From Bacteroidaceae bacterium (GTDB lineage Bacteria; Bacteroidota; Bacteroidia; Bacteroidales; Bacteroidaceae), in NCBI GenBank assembly GCA_024398435.1, contig JAKSJD010000012.1, forward strand, positions 1 through 63,529: a DNA stretch of 63,529 nucleotides, given 5' to 3'. Position 1 is the first letter of the stretch, and the number at the start of each line of letters is the position of its first letter. The position numbers and the translations under genes were made by a program. The notes below the pieces were generated by a model. That model saw only the letters and a program-made list of their open reading frames with translations, was not told the DNA's origin and ran no database searches. Shown piece by piece: positions 34,938 through 45,200 of this stretch.

Positions 34938-36013
34938 AACAGACCTCCTACATTTGATTTCGACTTAGGTGGCAGTGGGGCTACCTTTTGTCCGTCGCTG
35001 ATATAGTGAACTCCAGCGCTTACGACTGTCTCGCCATCTGCCAATCCGCTTTCAATCTCTGCAACTCCGTCTCTGTGGAGCTTCTTCACCATCACGTTGC
35101 GAAGGCTTACAGTGCTTGTCTTCTTGTCGAATACGAACACATGTTGCTGGCCTTGCTTCTCAAAGATTGCAGTTGATGGTATTATAACGTTATTGCCGAT
35201 GCTGTCGGTGTCGATATCCACATATACCATTGTGGTCATTCCCGGAGTAATCTTCGAACGGTCATAAGGTCCCGTGAATCTCAGACGAATGGTATACAAC
35301 TGGCTTGCATTGGCTTCAGGACTTATGCTTGATATCTGCATAGGGAAGCGTTCTCCTGGCATGAGGTCGAACTCACAATACACTTTATTGAGGCGTTCAC
35401 GGTTGGCATAATCGTAGGCTGAGATGTTCACTTCCACTTCCACTGCCTTGCTTCCAAACATCGAAACCACTGGCATTCCTGCTCCTACGGTTTCGCCTGC
35501 CTCATGAAGGATGGTCTCGATATAGCCATCAGTAGGGGCGTAAAGGCGAGTGTCGGCCAATTGGTTGCGATGGTTGCTGAGTTTCTGCTCAATCTGCTGA
35601 AGTCCATAACGGGCCTTATCATAATTGCTCGCAGTGGTGTTGCCTTCCTGATACATTGCGATAATTCGTTCGGCATCAGCCTTTATCTGCTCATATTCAG
35701 CCTTTGTGGCATTGAGTTGTACTTGATAGTCGCGTGAATCCATAGTTGCGATGAGCTGACCTTTCCTTACATGGTCGCCCTCTTTCACGCAAATCTGACT
35801 GATAGGACCGCTAACACGGAAAGCCATATTCACGTCTTCGGTGGATTTCGTACGGCCAGGATAGTTCACGCTATTGACTCTGTTCATGCTCACAGCCTCA
35901 ACCGTCTTCACGTATTGAAGCTTCTCCTTGCTCGAATCTTTATCCTTGCATCCAGTCGTTACAGCCATCAAGGCCATAGCCACCAATGCGAATATCATCT
36001 TGTGATTGTTCAT
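34934..36013 (-). CDS. RND efflux periplasmic adaptor lipoprotein
   Basis: Starting at MNNHKMIFALVAMALM (36013) gives 359 residues with lipobox AVTTGCKD. The frame stays open to 36139, but that extension includes the promoter and has no family similarity. Features are the barrel-sandwich halves MAFRVSGPISQICVKEGDHV and LYAPTDGYIETILHEAGETV, a short helical hairpin between them, and MP-domain strands ending VSAGVHYISDGQKV. It links the RND pump and TolC channel. It is the first gene of the transcript running down to the TPR gene. Confidence 0.93.
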   Translation of the reverse strand: MNNHKMIFALVAMALMAVTTGCKDKDSSKEKLQYVKTVEAVSMNRVNSVNYPGRTKSTEDVNMAFRVSGPISQICVKEGDHVRKGQLIATMDSRDYQVQLNATKAEYEQIKADAERIIAMYQEGNTTASNYDKARYGLQQIEQKLSNHRNQLADTRLYAPTDGYIETILHEAGETVGAGMPVVSMFGSKAVEVEVNISAYDYANRERLNKVYCEFDLMPGERFPMQISSISPEANASQLYTIRLRFTGPYDRSKITPGMTTMVYVDIDTDSIGNNVIIPSTAIFEKQGQQHVFVFDKKTSTVSLRNVMVKKLHRDGVAEIESGLADGETVVSAGVHYISDGQKVAPLPPKSKSNVGGLL

Positions 36014-36087
36014 ATCTTTATTAATTTGTTTGCTTTTAGTTGTTTCGGGCAGCCTTTCGTTGTCGTAGGGCCTTGCCTTTGAATCTG

Positions 36088-36095
36088 CAAAAATA
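36088..36095 (-). promoter_or_regulatory. Promoter -7 box of the RND operon
   Basis: The minus strand reads TATTTTTG (36095-36088), 75 bp before the adaptor start. It fits TAnnTTTG. Confidence 0.55.
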
Positions 36096-36305
36096 CTAAA
36101 AAATGATGAATCTCGGCTCGATATTTTGCATTTATTCACATTTTGGCATTGTTTTTTATGAATATTTCACACCTTTACTGCCTATAAAGGCAAGTAACCC
36201 ATCGGATATCTGCCGATTCGTCACTCCAAAATTGCGGAATATACATTATAAATTTATAAATATTGGCTGCAACAAAACTTTTTCTGAACTTTTAGCTTAA
36301 AAACA

Positions 36306-36337
36306 TTTGGAATTCAGAATAATTTGTTGTAACTTTG
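36306..36337 (+). promoter_or_regulatory. Promoter of the HU-like gene
   Basis: TTTGG at 36306-36310 and TAACTTTG at 36330-36337 have 20-bp spacing. The start codon lies 187 bp downstream, leaving a long leader that begins with the 22-bp tandem array. Confidence 0.75.
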
Positions 36338-36350
36338 CAGAAAATTAATC

Positions 36351-36438
36351 GTACCAAACCCTAAGTACGATTGTACCAAACGCTGAGTACGATTGTACTC
36401 AACCCTAAGTACGATTGTACCAAACCCAAAGTACGAAG
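36351..36438 (+). repeat. Four-unit tandem array, 22-bp period, in HU-like gene leader
   Basis: Units start at 36351, 36373, 36395 and 36417 with consensus GTACCAAACCCTAAGTACGATT. Each boundary forms a stem: AATCGTAC and GTACGATT are perfect complements around a ten-base loop. It begins about 14 bp after the -7 box, so it would be the 5' end of the mRNA. Confidence 0.9.
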
Positions 36439-36524
36439 AATTGTGCTTGAAGTTTTGACAAATGTTCAGCGGTTCGGAAACAAATTAAAGTAGAAGTTTA
36501 ATAAAATTAAAATAAGTATCTGAT

Positions 36525-37148
36525 ATGAAGTATGTTAAGTATGAAATCCCCGATTTAAGGGGCGAAGGTAAAAATCCTTTCGGATTGCGTCCATTGACTG
36601 AAGGCCACATCAGTTGGCAGGAACTGAGAAAAAGAATGTGTTTCCACAATCAACGTCTCTCCGACGGAGATATCGTGAGTGTAGTCGACCAGCTTCAGAA
36701 CACTCTTCTCGAACTCATGGCCGAAGGTTATTCCGTTGAAGTAGGTCAACTCGGCAATTTCTCAGCCACTCTCGGCTTGAAGGAAGGCAAGAAGATGGAT
36801 TCGCTCGATGGCACCGACTCAAAGCGAAATGCCCAGAGCATAAAGGTGGATGGCATCAATATCAATGTGCGCAACAAGTTTGTTGACCGACTCGACAAGA
36901 TGACACACCTTGAATATGGAGGTACGGTTCGTCTCCGTCGCCAGGAACTTACGAAGGAACAGCGACTTGCAAAGGCTCTCGAATTCATCCAGGCAAACGG
37001 ATACATGACTGTTGGCGACTATTGTGAGCTCGTCAATATGACTCACACTCCAGCAGCAAAGGAATTGCGTGCATTCTCCGACGACCCTCAAAGCGGAATC
37101 GCAAGAAAGGATAGGGGAGTAGCGCTCAAATACGTTGCAAGCAATTAA
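36525..37148 (+). CDS. HU-related DNA-binding protein with C-terminal extension
   Basis: The 207-residue protein starts MKYVKYEIPDLRGEGKNPFG. Residues 30-125 match the HU/IHF-like fold of the Bacteroidetes HU-related family (ISWQELRKRMCFHNQRLSDGDI, YSVEVGQLGNFSATLGLKEGK). The C-terminal 65 residues (LTKEQRLAKALEFIQANGYMTV, CELVNMTHTPAAKELRAF) look like a winged-helix segment. Members are thought to be nucleoid-associated. The 22-bp arrays in its leader could be targets for autoregulation; that is speculation. Confidence 0.85.
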   Translation: MKYVKYEIPDLRGEGKNPFGLRPLTEGHISWQELRKRMCFHNQRLSDGDIVSVVDQLQNTLLELMAEGYSVEVGQLGNFSATLGLKEGKKMDSLDGTDSKRNAQSIKVDGININVRNKFVDRLDKMTHLEYGGTVRLRRQELTKEQRLAKALEFIQANGYMTVGDYCELVNMTHTPAAKELRAFSDDPQSGIARKDRGVALKYVASN

Positions 37149-37237
37149 GTTTGGCTCCGAATTGTTGCCATTGTGTGGCATTTGACAGCTTTGTCCAAGG
37201 CTTTTTCCCATATTATATATAAATATAATGTAAAAAG

Positions 37238-37269
37238 TTTGGGCACGTGGAAAACTTTGCGTACTTTTG
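37238..37269 (+). promoter_or_regulatory. Promoter of the metalloprotease gene
   Basis: TTTG at 37238-37241 and TACTTTTG at 37262-37269 are 20 bp apart, 48 bp before the start codon. Confidence 0.7.
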
Positions 37270-37317
37270 CGGCCAAGAAGATTTAGTCGTATCAAATCAA
37301 TACAAAATAGAAAAGAA

Positions 37318-38988
37318 ATGAAACTGAATAGAATTAGCATATTAGTCGGCATGTTGGCAGTGGCTCTTTCAGCTATGGCCGACGTGAAACCTCGTCCAAT
37401 CCTCAACGGAAAGCAAGGTCTTGAAGCTCGTGAAGCAATGGGAATTGCAATGCCTGACCCAAACCGCCGAATGAACGAAGCTGCAAGAATGGCAGCAGCA
37501 AAAGCCCTCGAACGCCCAATGGCCACAGTGGGATTGCATGCATTGGCTCCACTTGCAAGTCAGGGAACACCAAAGGTTCCGGTGGTTCTCGTAGAGTTCA
37601 GCGACCTTCATTTCACAGCCAATGGCGAAGGAATGGATGCTAATTCTTACTTTGATTTGTATTGTAACGGTACTCGAAATGGCGAAAACTATACCGGAGC
37701 AGGCAGTTATGGTTCGGTTCGCGACTATTTCATCTATCAAAGCGACAGCATCTTCCAACCAGAATTTGTCATCATCGGCCCTGTTGTCCTCAGCGAATCA
37801 TACAAATACTACGGAAAGAACAGCGGCTCAAGGAAAGACGTCAATATCAAGCAGTTCTATTCTGATGCCATCAAGAAAGCTCAGGAACTCATTCCTAACT
37901 GGAACGTCTTCGACAACAACAACGACGGAATCATCGATATGGCTTACTTCATCTATGCCGGAGAAGGTGAGAACGGATGCGACGACGACTACACAATCTG
38001 GCCAAAGGAATCGAGTTCGGGCGACTATATCAATGGTATCGAATATGGTGCCTTTGCTTGTTGCAACGAACTCTATGGCGATGTAGCCGACGGAATCGGA
38101 GTGATGTGCCATGAACTCAGTCATGCTCTCGGACTTCCCGACTTGTACGACACCAACTATAAGATGTTCGGAATGGACTATTGGGACATAATGGACTCTG
38201 GTTGCTATTGCAAGAACGGTTATCAGCCATGTGGCTACAGTGCCTATGAGAAGGACTTCATGCAATGGACCTCCCTCATCACACTCGACCCAACCGAAGG
38301 CCAAGACCTCACACTCCGTCCAATCAGTGAGGGCGGACAAGGCTACAAACTCGTAAATCCGGAGAATTCAAACGAATACTATATTATCGAAAACCGTCAA
38401 AACACCAGTTGGGACGAATACATTGGCCGAGGCTCAAAGAATCTGAAGCATCATGGAATGCTTGCAATTCATGTCGACTACAGCCAGATGAATTGGACAA
38501 ACAATACAGTCAATACAAGTGCCAACCATCAGCGCTTCACGATTGTCCCAGCCGACAGCATACTCCATTCATATATGTTCGTAGATTCTCAGGAGAAATA
38601 CAACGAGTTCATGTACTCAATCAATGCCGATCCATATCCAGGAAGAAACAATACTACATCACTCCTTCCTGACCGTATGACGGTTTACACCACAACAGGC
38701 GAAACTCCAGGACAACTGAATCAGCCTCTTACAGAGATAACCGAACACGAAGACGGCACAATAACATTGAAGTATTGCGGTGGTGCTCCTGCTCCAATCG
38801 AATATGCAGCGGAAGACGTCAATAGGGATGGCAAGGTGAATGCAACAGATGTGATGCTTATCTACAACTACATCCTCGCATCATCATCGCCGGAAGTAGC
38901 AACCGACGAACCATGTGACGTCAATAAGGATGGCAAGGTGAATGCAACCGATGTGATGATAATCTACAACTACATCCTCGCACACTAA
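37318..38988 (+). CDS. Secreted M6-type metalloprotease with C-terminal dockerin-like repeats
   Basis: Starting at ATG 37318 gives 556 residues with signal LAVALSAMA. The catalytic domain has VPVVLVEFSDLHF near residue 85 and the zinc site MCHELSHALGLPDLYD with a downstream MDYWDIMDSGC Met-turn, as in immune inhibitor A-like M6 peptidases. The C-terminus has two dockerin-like EF-hand repeats: DVNRDGKVNATDVMLIYNYI and DVNKDGKVNATDVMIIYNYI. These bind calcium and may dock to cohesin or mediate surface attachment. No cohesin gene is in the window. A single copy of the same repeat ends the LRR protein at 61490-62869. Confidence 0.9.
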   Translation: MKLNRISILVGMLAVALSAMADVKPRPILNGKQGLEAREAMGIAMPDPNRRMNEAARMAAAKALERPMATVGLHALAPLASQGTPKVPVVLVEFSDLHFTANGEGMDANSYFDLYCNGTRNGENYTGAGSYGSVRDYFIYQSDSIFQPEFVIIGPVVLSESYKYYGKNSGSRKDVNIKQFYSDAIKKAQELIPNWNVFDNNNDGIIDMAYFIYAGEGENGCDDDYTIWPKESSSGDYINGIEYGAFACCNELYGDVADGIGVMCHELSHALGLPDLYDTNYKMFGMDYWDIMDSGCYCKNGYQPCGYSAYEKDFMQWTSLITLDPTEGQDLTLRPISEGGQGYKLVNPENSNEYYIIENRQNTSWDEYIGRGSKNLKHHGMLAIHVDYSQMNWTNNTVNTSANHQRFTIVPADSILHSYMFVDSQEKYNEFMYSINADPYPGRNNTTSLLPDRMTVYTTTGETPGQLNQPLTEITEHEDGTITLKYCGGAPAPIEYAAEDVNRDGKVNATDVMLIYNYILASSSPEVATDEPCDVNKDGKVNATDVMIIYNYILAH

Positions 38989-39002
38989 TCCACCCGTATT
39001 GT

Positions 39003-39026
39003 GTTGTGCCGCTCTGTGGCACAATA
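39003..39026 (+). terminator. Hairpin after the metalloprotease gene
   Basis: TTGTGCC (39004-39010) pairs with GGCACAA (39018-39024), followed by A/T-rich TATAATATT rather than a clean T-run. Tentative. Confidence 0.45.
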
Positions 39027-39056
39027 TAATATTGAAATGTTAAAAGGCAAAAAAGA

Positions 39057-39088
39057 TTTGGTCAATTGAATAAATTGCATTATCTTTG
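39057..39088 (+). promoter_or_regulatory. Promoter of the 6S-like RNA
   Basis: TTTG at 39057-39060 and TATCTTTG at 39081-39088 are 20 bp apart, placing the start near 39095. Confidence 0.75.
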
Positions 39089-39098
39089 CAGCAAATAA

Positions 39099-39287
39099 AC
39101 AATAGCGGGGCTTCGGATCGATTGGGATACTCATCAAATTATATCGAAAACCGAGACAAGCTTCATGCTCTAATGGCGGGCCACGCCTGGCAACAGGTAA
39201 CCTTAGAGTCGGTGGATTACAAAGGGGTATGAGCACTCAAATCTTATTCACTCGGAGTTTCATCACATCTCCACCCCGCTTTTTTTA
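39099..39287 (+). ncRNA. ssrS: Structured RNA, probably 6S RNA
   Basis: GCGGGG (39105-39110) pairs with CCCCGC (39274-39279), which is directly followed by TTTTTTT and acts as closing stem and terminator. Inside, CTCAT pairs with ATGAG, ACCGA with TCGGT and CTCTAA with TTAGAG, nested in order, giving one long interrupted rod about 185 nt in length. That shape, a strong own promoter and no reading frame fit 6S RNA, which binds RNA polymerase holoenzyme. The identity rests on architecture; another unknown structured RNA is possible. Confidence 0.65.
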
Positions 39288-39374
39288 TTGATTCTCAATC
39301 ATTCTCAAATACCAAATAGGGATTTCCCTATCATAAATAGGAATTTCTACCATTCCTCTTTCAATAAATTGCAT

Positions 39375-39382
39375 TACCTTTG
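39375..39382 (+). promoter_or_regulatory. Promoter -7 box of the aromatic-rich protein gene
   Basis: TACCTTTG lies 48 bp before the start codon at 39430. Two similar 21-bp segments (AAATAGGnATTTC at 39314 and 39335) lie upstream. Confidence 0.55.
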
Positions 39383-39429
39383 CAACGTGATATAATGAAA
39401 TCATGTAGAATTTATAAAAATTGAAAGGT

Positions 39430-40587
39430 ATGAACAAGAAATTAACTTTAGCATTAACACTCGCCTTTGCAGCATCAATTGCTATGCAAGCACAGGACGA
39501 TGACCTCTACTTCACTCCTTCAAAGAAGAAGAGTACACCTGCTGTAGTAACTTCAAGCCAGAGATACCAACCAATCGATACCGAGGCCGCTAGACCATCT
39601 GTTGAGGTTTACAACAACAGCAGCAGAACTGATGATGATTACAACCGTCGTTATTCCAACTATGCAGGTAGTTGGCAAACTGGAGGTGGTGCAACAACTG
39701 ACACACTTACAACTGATTCACTTCTTTCAGAGGTTGAACCAATTGAAAACGGATACGATGTCAACGATCCAGAAAACGACTTCACTTATTCTCGTCGCAT
39801 TCTCCGCTTCCACAGCCCACGCTTTGGATATGCTTTGAGCAGCCCATTCTATTGGGATCTTGTTTATGGCTACGGAATCTACGACTATCTCTACGACCCA
39901 TTCTTCTACGATCCATTCTATTGGGATTATGGATGGGGCTACGGTTGGTCATGGGGACCTTGGAATAGTTGGTACGGACCATTATGGGGATGGAGCCATC
40001 CTTATCATTGGGACTACTGGGGATATGGTCCAACATGGCATCACAGCCACATAATTATCAGTCCTAACTATGCAAGTCGCTCTTGGAACAGAGGTTCGTT
40101 CACACAGAATCGTTTCGGAAATGGTGGTTCTGCTATCCGTACAAGTGCTTTAGCATCAAATGGTGTCACTCGTTCAGGCAATGGCGTTACACTTGCACGC
40201 ACTTCAGCCCGTACAAATATTTCTCAGCAACTCCAGGATCGTACAGCTCCTCAATCACGTACATCAGCTAACAGAACAGCATACGATCGTCAGAGCAGCA
40301 CTCGAACTACTGTAAACAATCGTACTACTGTAGATGCACGCAATGCAAGTCGCACTCAGTCACAGGTACAGACTCAGACTCAGCAGGTACAGACTCCAAC
40401 TCGTACGCAGCAAAACGTTTCAACTCCGACTCGTACACAGTCGCAGTCATATACTCCAACAACTACAACACGTTCATCTTCAAGCAGCTTCAGCAGCGGA
40501 GCAAGCCGTAGTAGTGGCAGTAGCTTCGGAGGTGGTGGAAGCTTCAGCGGAGGCGGCGGTAGCCGTAGCTCTGGTGGCAGACGTTAA
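39430..40587 (+). CDS. Secreted Trp/Tyr-rich protein with Gly/Ser tail, unknown function
   Basis: Starting at MNKKLTLALTLAFAASIAMQAQ (39430) gives 385 residues. After a Ser/Thr-rich N-terminal region, residues 120-215 are extraordinarily aromatic (WDYGWGYGWSWGPWNSWYG, YDPFFYDPFYWDYG). The next 110 residues are Arg/Thr/Gln/Asn rich, and the tail is SSFGGGGSFSGGGGSRSSGG. The composition suggests a disordered or self-associating surface material. I recall Bacteroidetes secreted proteins of this style but no function. An outer-membrane barrel gene follows 69 bp later. Confidence 0.8.
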   Translation: MNKKLTLALTLAFAASIAMQAQDDDLYFTPSKKKSTPAVVTSSQRYQPIDTEAARPSVEVYNNSSRTDDDYNRRYSNYAGSWQTGGGATTDTLTTDSLLSEVEPIENGYDVNDPENDFTYSRRILRFHSPRFGYALSSPFYWDLVYGYGIYDYLYDPFFYDPFYWDYGWGYGWSWGPWNSWYGPLWGWSHPYHWDYWGYGPTWHHSHIIISPNYASRSWNRGSFTQNRFGNGGSAIRTSALASNGVTRSGNGVTLARTSARTNISQQLQDRTAPQSRTSANRTAYDRQSSTRTTVNNRTTVDARNASRTQSQVQTQTQQVQTPTRTQQNVSTPTRTQSQSYTPTTTTRSSSSSFSSGASRSSGSSFGGGGSFSGGGGSRSSGGRR

Positions 40588-40656
40588 ACGGAGACTCTCT
40601 CTATATATATTATATAATAAATAATGTATTGTGAAACAATTAAAACGAAATACGCA

Positions 40657-42150
40657 ATGAAAAGATTTATCATATCGATGGCATTGACCATCACAGCAAG
40701 CACAGTTGCATTTGCTCAGGATTCATACGATGCAGCACGTTATGCAACATCTGACCTCAATGGTACAGCAAGATATGTAGGTATGGGTGGAGCGCTCAGC
40801 GCACTTGGAGGAGATATCTCTGTGATGGGAACAAACCCTGCAGGTACAGCAATGTTCCGCAAGAGCGACGCTACATTTACATTCAGTGGAGTGTTTGGAG
40901 ACAAGGGTACTCTCGGCCACGATGGTTCAAGAGCATCTATCGACAATGTTGGTATCGTGGTTTCTATGCCAACTGACGAGGGAAAGCTTCGCAACGTAAA
41001 CTTTGGTATCAACTATGTTAAGAATAAGAACTTCCTTTCTAACGTAAACACACCTGTAGAGAATCTTGACGGTATCTTCTCACAGACTTTCCAGGCAGCA
41101 AATCTTGCTAATCAGAGTTATAACAACGAGTATTGGGGAACACTTGCCGACATGGCAGCACCTCGTTTCAACGACGATGGTAGCGTAAGCAAGGAAGGTC
41201 TTGTTTATGACATGTACGACAACAACACAGGTGACTTCTTAGGCTACTTCGGTTGCGGTGCAAACCAGGCAAACTATCAGAGAAGTACATTCGGAAGCAT
41301 CTCACAAGTTGATGCCAACGTATCATTCAATGTACTCGACAAGTATTTCTTTGGAGCATCTGTAGGCTTCTATGATATCGACTACAATCGTGAGTCATTC
41401 TATGAGGAACTTGGTAGCGACGGAGTATTCTACGACTTCTCAAACTGGTACAGCACTCGTGGTGATGGTGTTGACTTCAAGTTAGGTTTCATCTGCCGTC
41501 CAATCGACGATTCTCCATTCCGTTTCGGTCTCTCTGTTCACACGCCAACATGGTATCAGATGGAAGATGCAAACGGTTCTGTTCTCTACATCAACGACCA
41601 GTATGTAACTGAAGCTTATGGCGATCCATACGATTACGACTATCGTACTCCTTGGAAGTTTGGTCTCAGCCTTGGTTATACAGTTGACAACTATTTCGCA
41701 ATCGGTGCAGAATATGAATATCAGGACCTCAGCACATGCAAGTATTCTGAAGATGGATACGAAACAAGTTACTTCATCGCTCAGAACAACTTCATGAAGG
41801 ACAACCTTGCAGGTCAGAGTACATTCAAGATTGGTATCGAAGCAAAGCCATCCGATGCATTCAGCATCCGCGCTGGTTACAACTTCATCTCAGCTCCATT
41901 CAAGGACAATGCCTACAGAGTTATTGCATACGACAGCCCATTCGCTGACACAGACTTCACAAACTGGAAGGCTACAAACCGCTTCACAGTAGGTCTTGGT
42001 TACAGATATAAGGGTGGTTACATCGACTTGGCATATCAATATTCTGCTACAAAGGGTGACTTCTACGCATTTGATGAAGTTGACCTCAAGCCAACAAGCA
42101 TTGAGAACAACCGCAGCCAACTCATGTGTACATTCGGTTTCCGCTTCTAA
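40657..42150 (+). CDS. Outer-membrane beta-barrel protein (OmpP1/FadL-like)
   Basis: Starting at MKRFIISMALTITASTVAFAQ (40657) gives 497 residues. The mature N-terminus DSYDAARYATSDLNGTARYVGMGGALSALGGDISVMGTNPAG matches the Bacteroidetes FadL/TodX-like group. Alternating strands with aromatic girdles follow, and the chain ends with the barrel signature LMCTFGFRF. Transport of hydrophobic compounds is the family theme; the actual ligand is unknown. It is followed by a strong terminator and may be cotranscribed with the aromatic-rich gene. Confidence 0.85.
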   Translation: MKRFIISMALTITASTVAFAQDSYDAARYATSDLNGTARYVGMGGALSALGGDISVMGTNPAGTAMFRKSDATFTFSGVFGDKGTLGHDGSRASIDNVGIVVSMPTDEGKLRNVNFGINYVKNKNFLSNVNTPVENLDGIFSQTFQAANLANQSYNNEYWGTLADMAAPRFNDDGSVSKEGLVYDMYDNNTGDFLGYFGCGANQANYQRSTFGSISQVDANVSFNVLDKYFFGASVGFYDIDYNRESFYEELGSDGVFYDFSNWYSTRGDGVDFKLGFICRPIDDSPFRFGLSVHTPTWYQMEDANGSVLYINDQYVTEAYGDPYDYDYRTPWKFGLSLGYTVDNYFAIGAEYEYQDLSTCKYSEDGYETSYFIAQNNFMKDNLAGQSTFKIGIEAKPSDAFSIRAGYNFISAPFKDNAYRVIAYDSPFADTDFTNWKATNRFTVGLGYRYKGGYIDLAYQYSATKGDFYAFDEVDLKPTSIENNRSQLMCTFGFRF

Positions 42151-42178
42151 CTACAAGAACATTTCAAATAGACTCTGG

Positions 42179-42215
42179 ATGAGGACTTTTTATGAGAAAG
42201 TCCTCATTTTTTTTG
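42179..42215 (+). terminator. Terminator after the barrel gene
   Basis: ATGAGGACTTT (42179-42189) pairs perfectly with AAAGTCCTCAT (42197-42207), followed by a T-run. Confidence 0.92.
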
Positions 42216-42222
42216 TTAATTA

Positions 42223-42253
42223 TTTGAATATTAGAAAAAAAGTGCTTACTTTG
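42223..42253 (+). promoter_or_regulatory. Promoter of the GH51 gene
   Basis: TTTG at 42223-42226 and TTACTTTG at 42246-42253 are 19 bp apart, 23 bp before the start codon. Confidence 0.6.
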
Positions 42254-42276
42254 CAAACGAATCAATATTAACAATT

Positions 42277-45200
42277 ATGAGAAAACTTCAAGTAAAACTT
42301 TCAATCATACTGATCCTGATATCAGTATCGTTTTCGTTTGCACAAGTAAATGTCAATATCGACCCAAGGAAGAAGGGTTCTGATATCAGTCCTCGTATGT
42401 ATGGAATATTCTTCGAAGAGATAAATCATGCAGGAGATGGAGGCCTATATGCCGAATTGATTCAAAACCGTTCGTTTGAGGATAATGCAAGCAAGCCAGA
42501 TTGTTGGAATGTAGTCGGCAATTGTACTGCAAGCATTTCTTCCGATATTCCTTTAAATGAAGTTAACCCACATTGTGTTAAAGTTGTGATGAAGTCTATC
42601 AACACAGGAATAAAGACAAATGGATGGTGGGGAATAAAGGTCGTTAAGGGAACCAAGTATAAGCTGACCTTTTGGACTCGTTCGGGAGAAACACCATATG
42701 CCGGAAACATAAAGGCAGCGTTACAGAGTACAAGCGGAGCCAATCTGGGAAGTGTAACTATAGACAACTCAGAATTGTCGTCCACTACAGAGTGGAAGAA
42801 GATAACAGCAGAAATAACGGCTACAGGTACTGACAATGAAGGTTGGTTTGCTTTGTTGGGAACAAAGGCAGGTACAGTCTATTTTGATATGGTGTCATTA
42901 TTCCCACCTACTTACAAAAACAGGGAAAATGGTTGTCGTGTCGACTTGGCAGAGATGTTGGAAGCAATACATCCAAAGTTCCTTCGCTTCCCAGGAGGAT
43001 GCGTTGTTGAAGGTAAGGGAACGGTTGAAGTGCCAAATCGTTTTGAGTGGAAGAAGAGTCGTGGACCTATCGAGGAACGCCCAGGCCACTACAACAACAA
43101 TTGGGGCTATCCAGTGACTGACGGTCTTGGCATGCTCGAATATCTTCAGTTGGCAGAAGACCTCGGAGCCGAACCTTTGTTTGTGGTGAACATGGGAATG
43201 GGACATGATTGGGAAGACCCGAATGTAGATGTATATATTCAGGAAGCCCTCGATGCCATAGAGTATTGCAATGGCGATTCAACCACATATTGGGGTAAGC
43301 TGCGAATCGAAGACGGTCATCCCGAACCATTCAATCTGAAATTGATGGAGATAGGAAATGAAAACTATTGGTTCGGTCCGTACGGAACAAGATACGGAAT
43401 GTTCTATAAAGCCATTTCTGCTAAATATCCTTACATTGAATTTGTGGGCGATGGCGAAGGTATTGGATGGGGACTGCAATGGCCTCTCAACCTTATCGAC
43501 CATCATTTCTACGAATCTCCTTCTTGGTTCTTGAATTCCTACAACAAGTATGATTCTTTCGACCGTTCATCCTCGTACAGAGTATATGTAGGCGAATATG
43601 CTGTCACCAAGGCATGTGGTAGCTATGGCAACATGAATGCTGCCCTAAGTGAGGCCGCATTTATGTGTGGAATGGAAAACAACAGTGATGTGGTCCGTAT
43701 GGCAAGCTATGCTCCTATATTCGTGAATGAAGAGTCATCCGGCTATCGTTGGCATCCAGATATGATACGATTCAATAATAATATGAGTTACGGAACTCCT
43801 TCGTATCATGTCCAGCAACTGATGGGTGAGAATGTGGGCACAAAGAATATTAAATGGACTATAGCAGGCAATGAAGCCGAAAACTACCACACGATAGCCC
43901 TTTCTTCATGGTCGACATCCGTTAAATACGACAATATAGTTGTCAAATCATCGAATCAGACAGTGTATGAAAACGACTTTACATCAACCGACATAAGCAA
44001 TTGGACCAAATCTGGTTCAGGAGCAGTGTGGTCAGTACGTAGCGGAGAACTGTGTCAGACATCTGCAACCATGCAGGGCAGTCTGCTCATACTCGACGAT
44101 TTGAAACTCGGCGACAACTATCAGTTGGAACTTGATGCAACCAAGGTAAGCGGTTCGGAAGGTTTCCTGATAGGCTTCAATGTACAGGATGCGCAGAATT
44201 TCATTTGGTGGAATATCGGAGGATGGGGAAACACCAAACATGCATTGGAACAAACTTCCGGCAACAACCGTTATTCTGTAGGTGATCAAGTGAACGGAAC
44301 TATCGTAACAAGACAGACTTACCACATAAAGATAGTCGTCAACGGAAGTAATGTACAATGTTTCATCGACGGAACCCTCATTCATAATGTCACCATTGAC
44401 ACGGCTTTCAAGCAAAAACTGTATATGTCTGCAAGCACTGATGAAGAACAGGGCTTGATGTATATAAAGGTGGTAAATCCAGGAAGCGAGTCACAAAACA
44501 CTACTTTCAATATATCAAATGCCCAATGGACTTCAGGTGAAGTGGTGAGTCTTTCAAGCAAATATGGAAGTGATGAAAACACTACAAGCTCACCTCGGAA
44601 TATCGTTCCAAAAGTTAATCAGTTGGACGATTTGAACGAAACTTCAACTTTCGTCTATGATGTGCCAGCATATAGTTTCCAGATATTCCGCCTTCGCTAT
44701 GAAGAAATCAAGCCCGAGGCCGACCCTAATCTGCCAACCCCATTGATTAGCTATCAGTTTGATGCCAATGGTACTGACGATTCAGGCACATATCCATACA
44801 ATTTGAAACTGAATTCCAAGATAAGTCTGATGGACGATGGCAACCGAGTGTTCTGGTCTGGTCCTAAAGGATATATTGACCTCAAATACACGATGGCCCG
44901 CGATATCTGTCCTCTCCTCACGTCTGACTATGCCATAAGTCTCGATCTCTACATTCCTACAGAAACCAACTTGTCAGCAGCTAGTTGGGCTTTCTCTATA
45001 GCAATGAGTTCAGTGGGCTATATGGGAATCATCCACAGCGGAGGCAATAACGACTGGAGCTACGAACTGAAGCGAGGAACGAAAATCACATCCACTCACA
45101 GCGAGTCTGGACTCAATGTTGGCCAATGGAACAATATAGTATATAGTCAGACCGATAGCGTAGGCACTCTATATGTCAATGGCTATTCTATGGCTACTAC

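Noticed and set aside
36351-36438. CRISPR array
   Set aside because: The units are directly tandem with no spacers, only four in number, and there are no cas genes.
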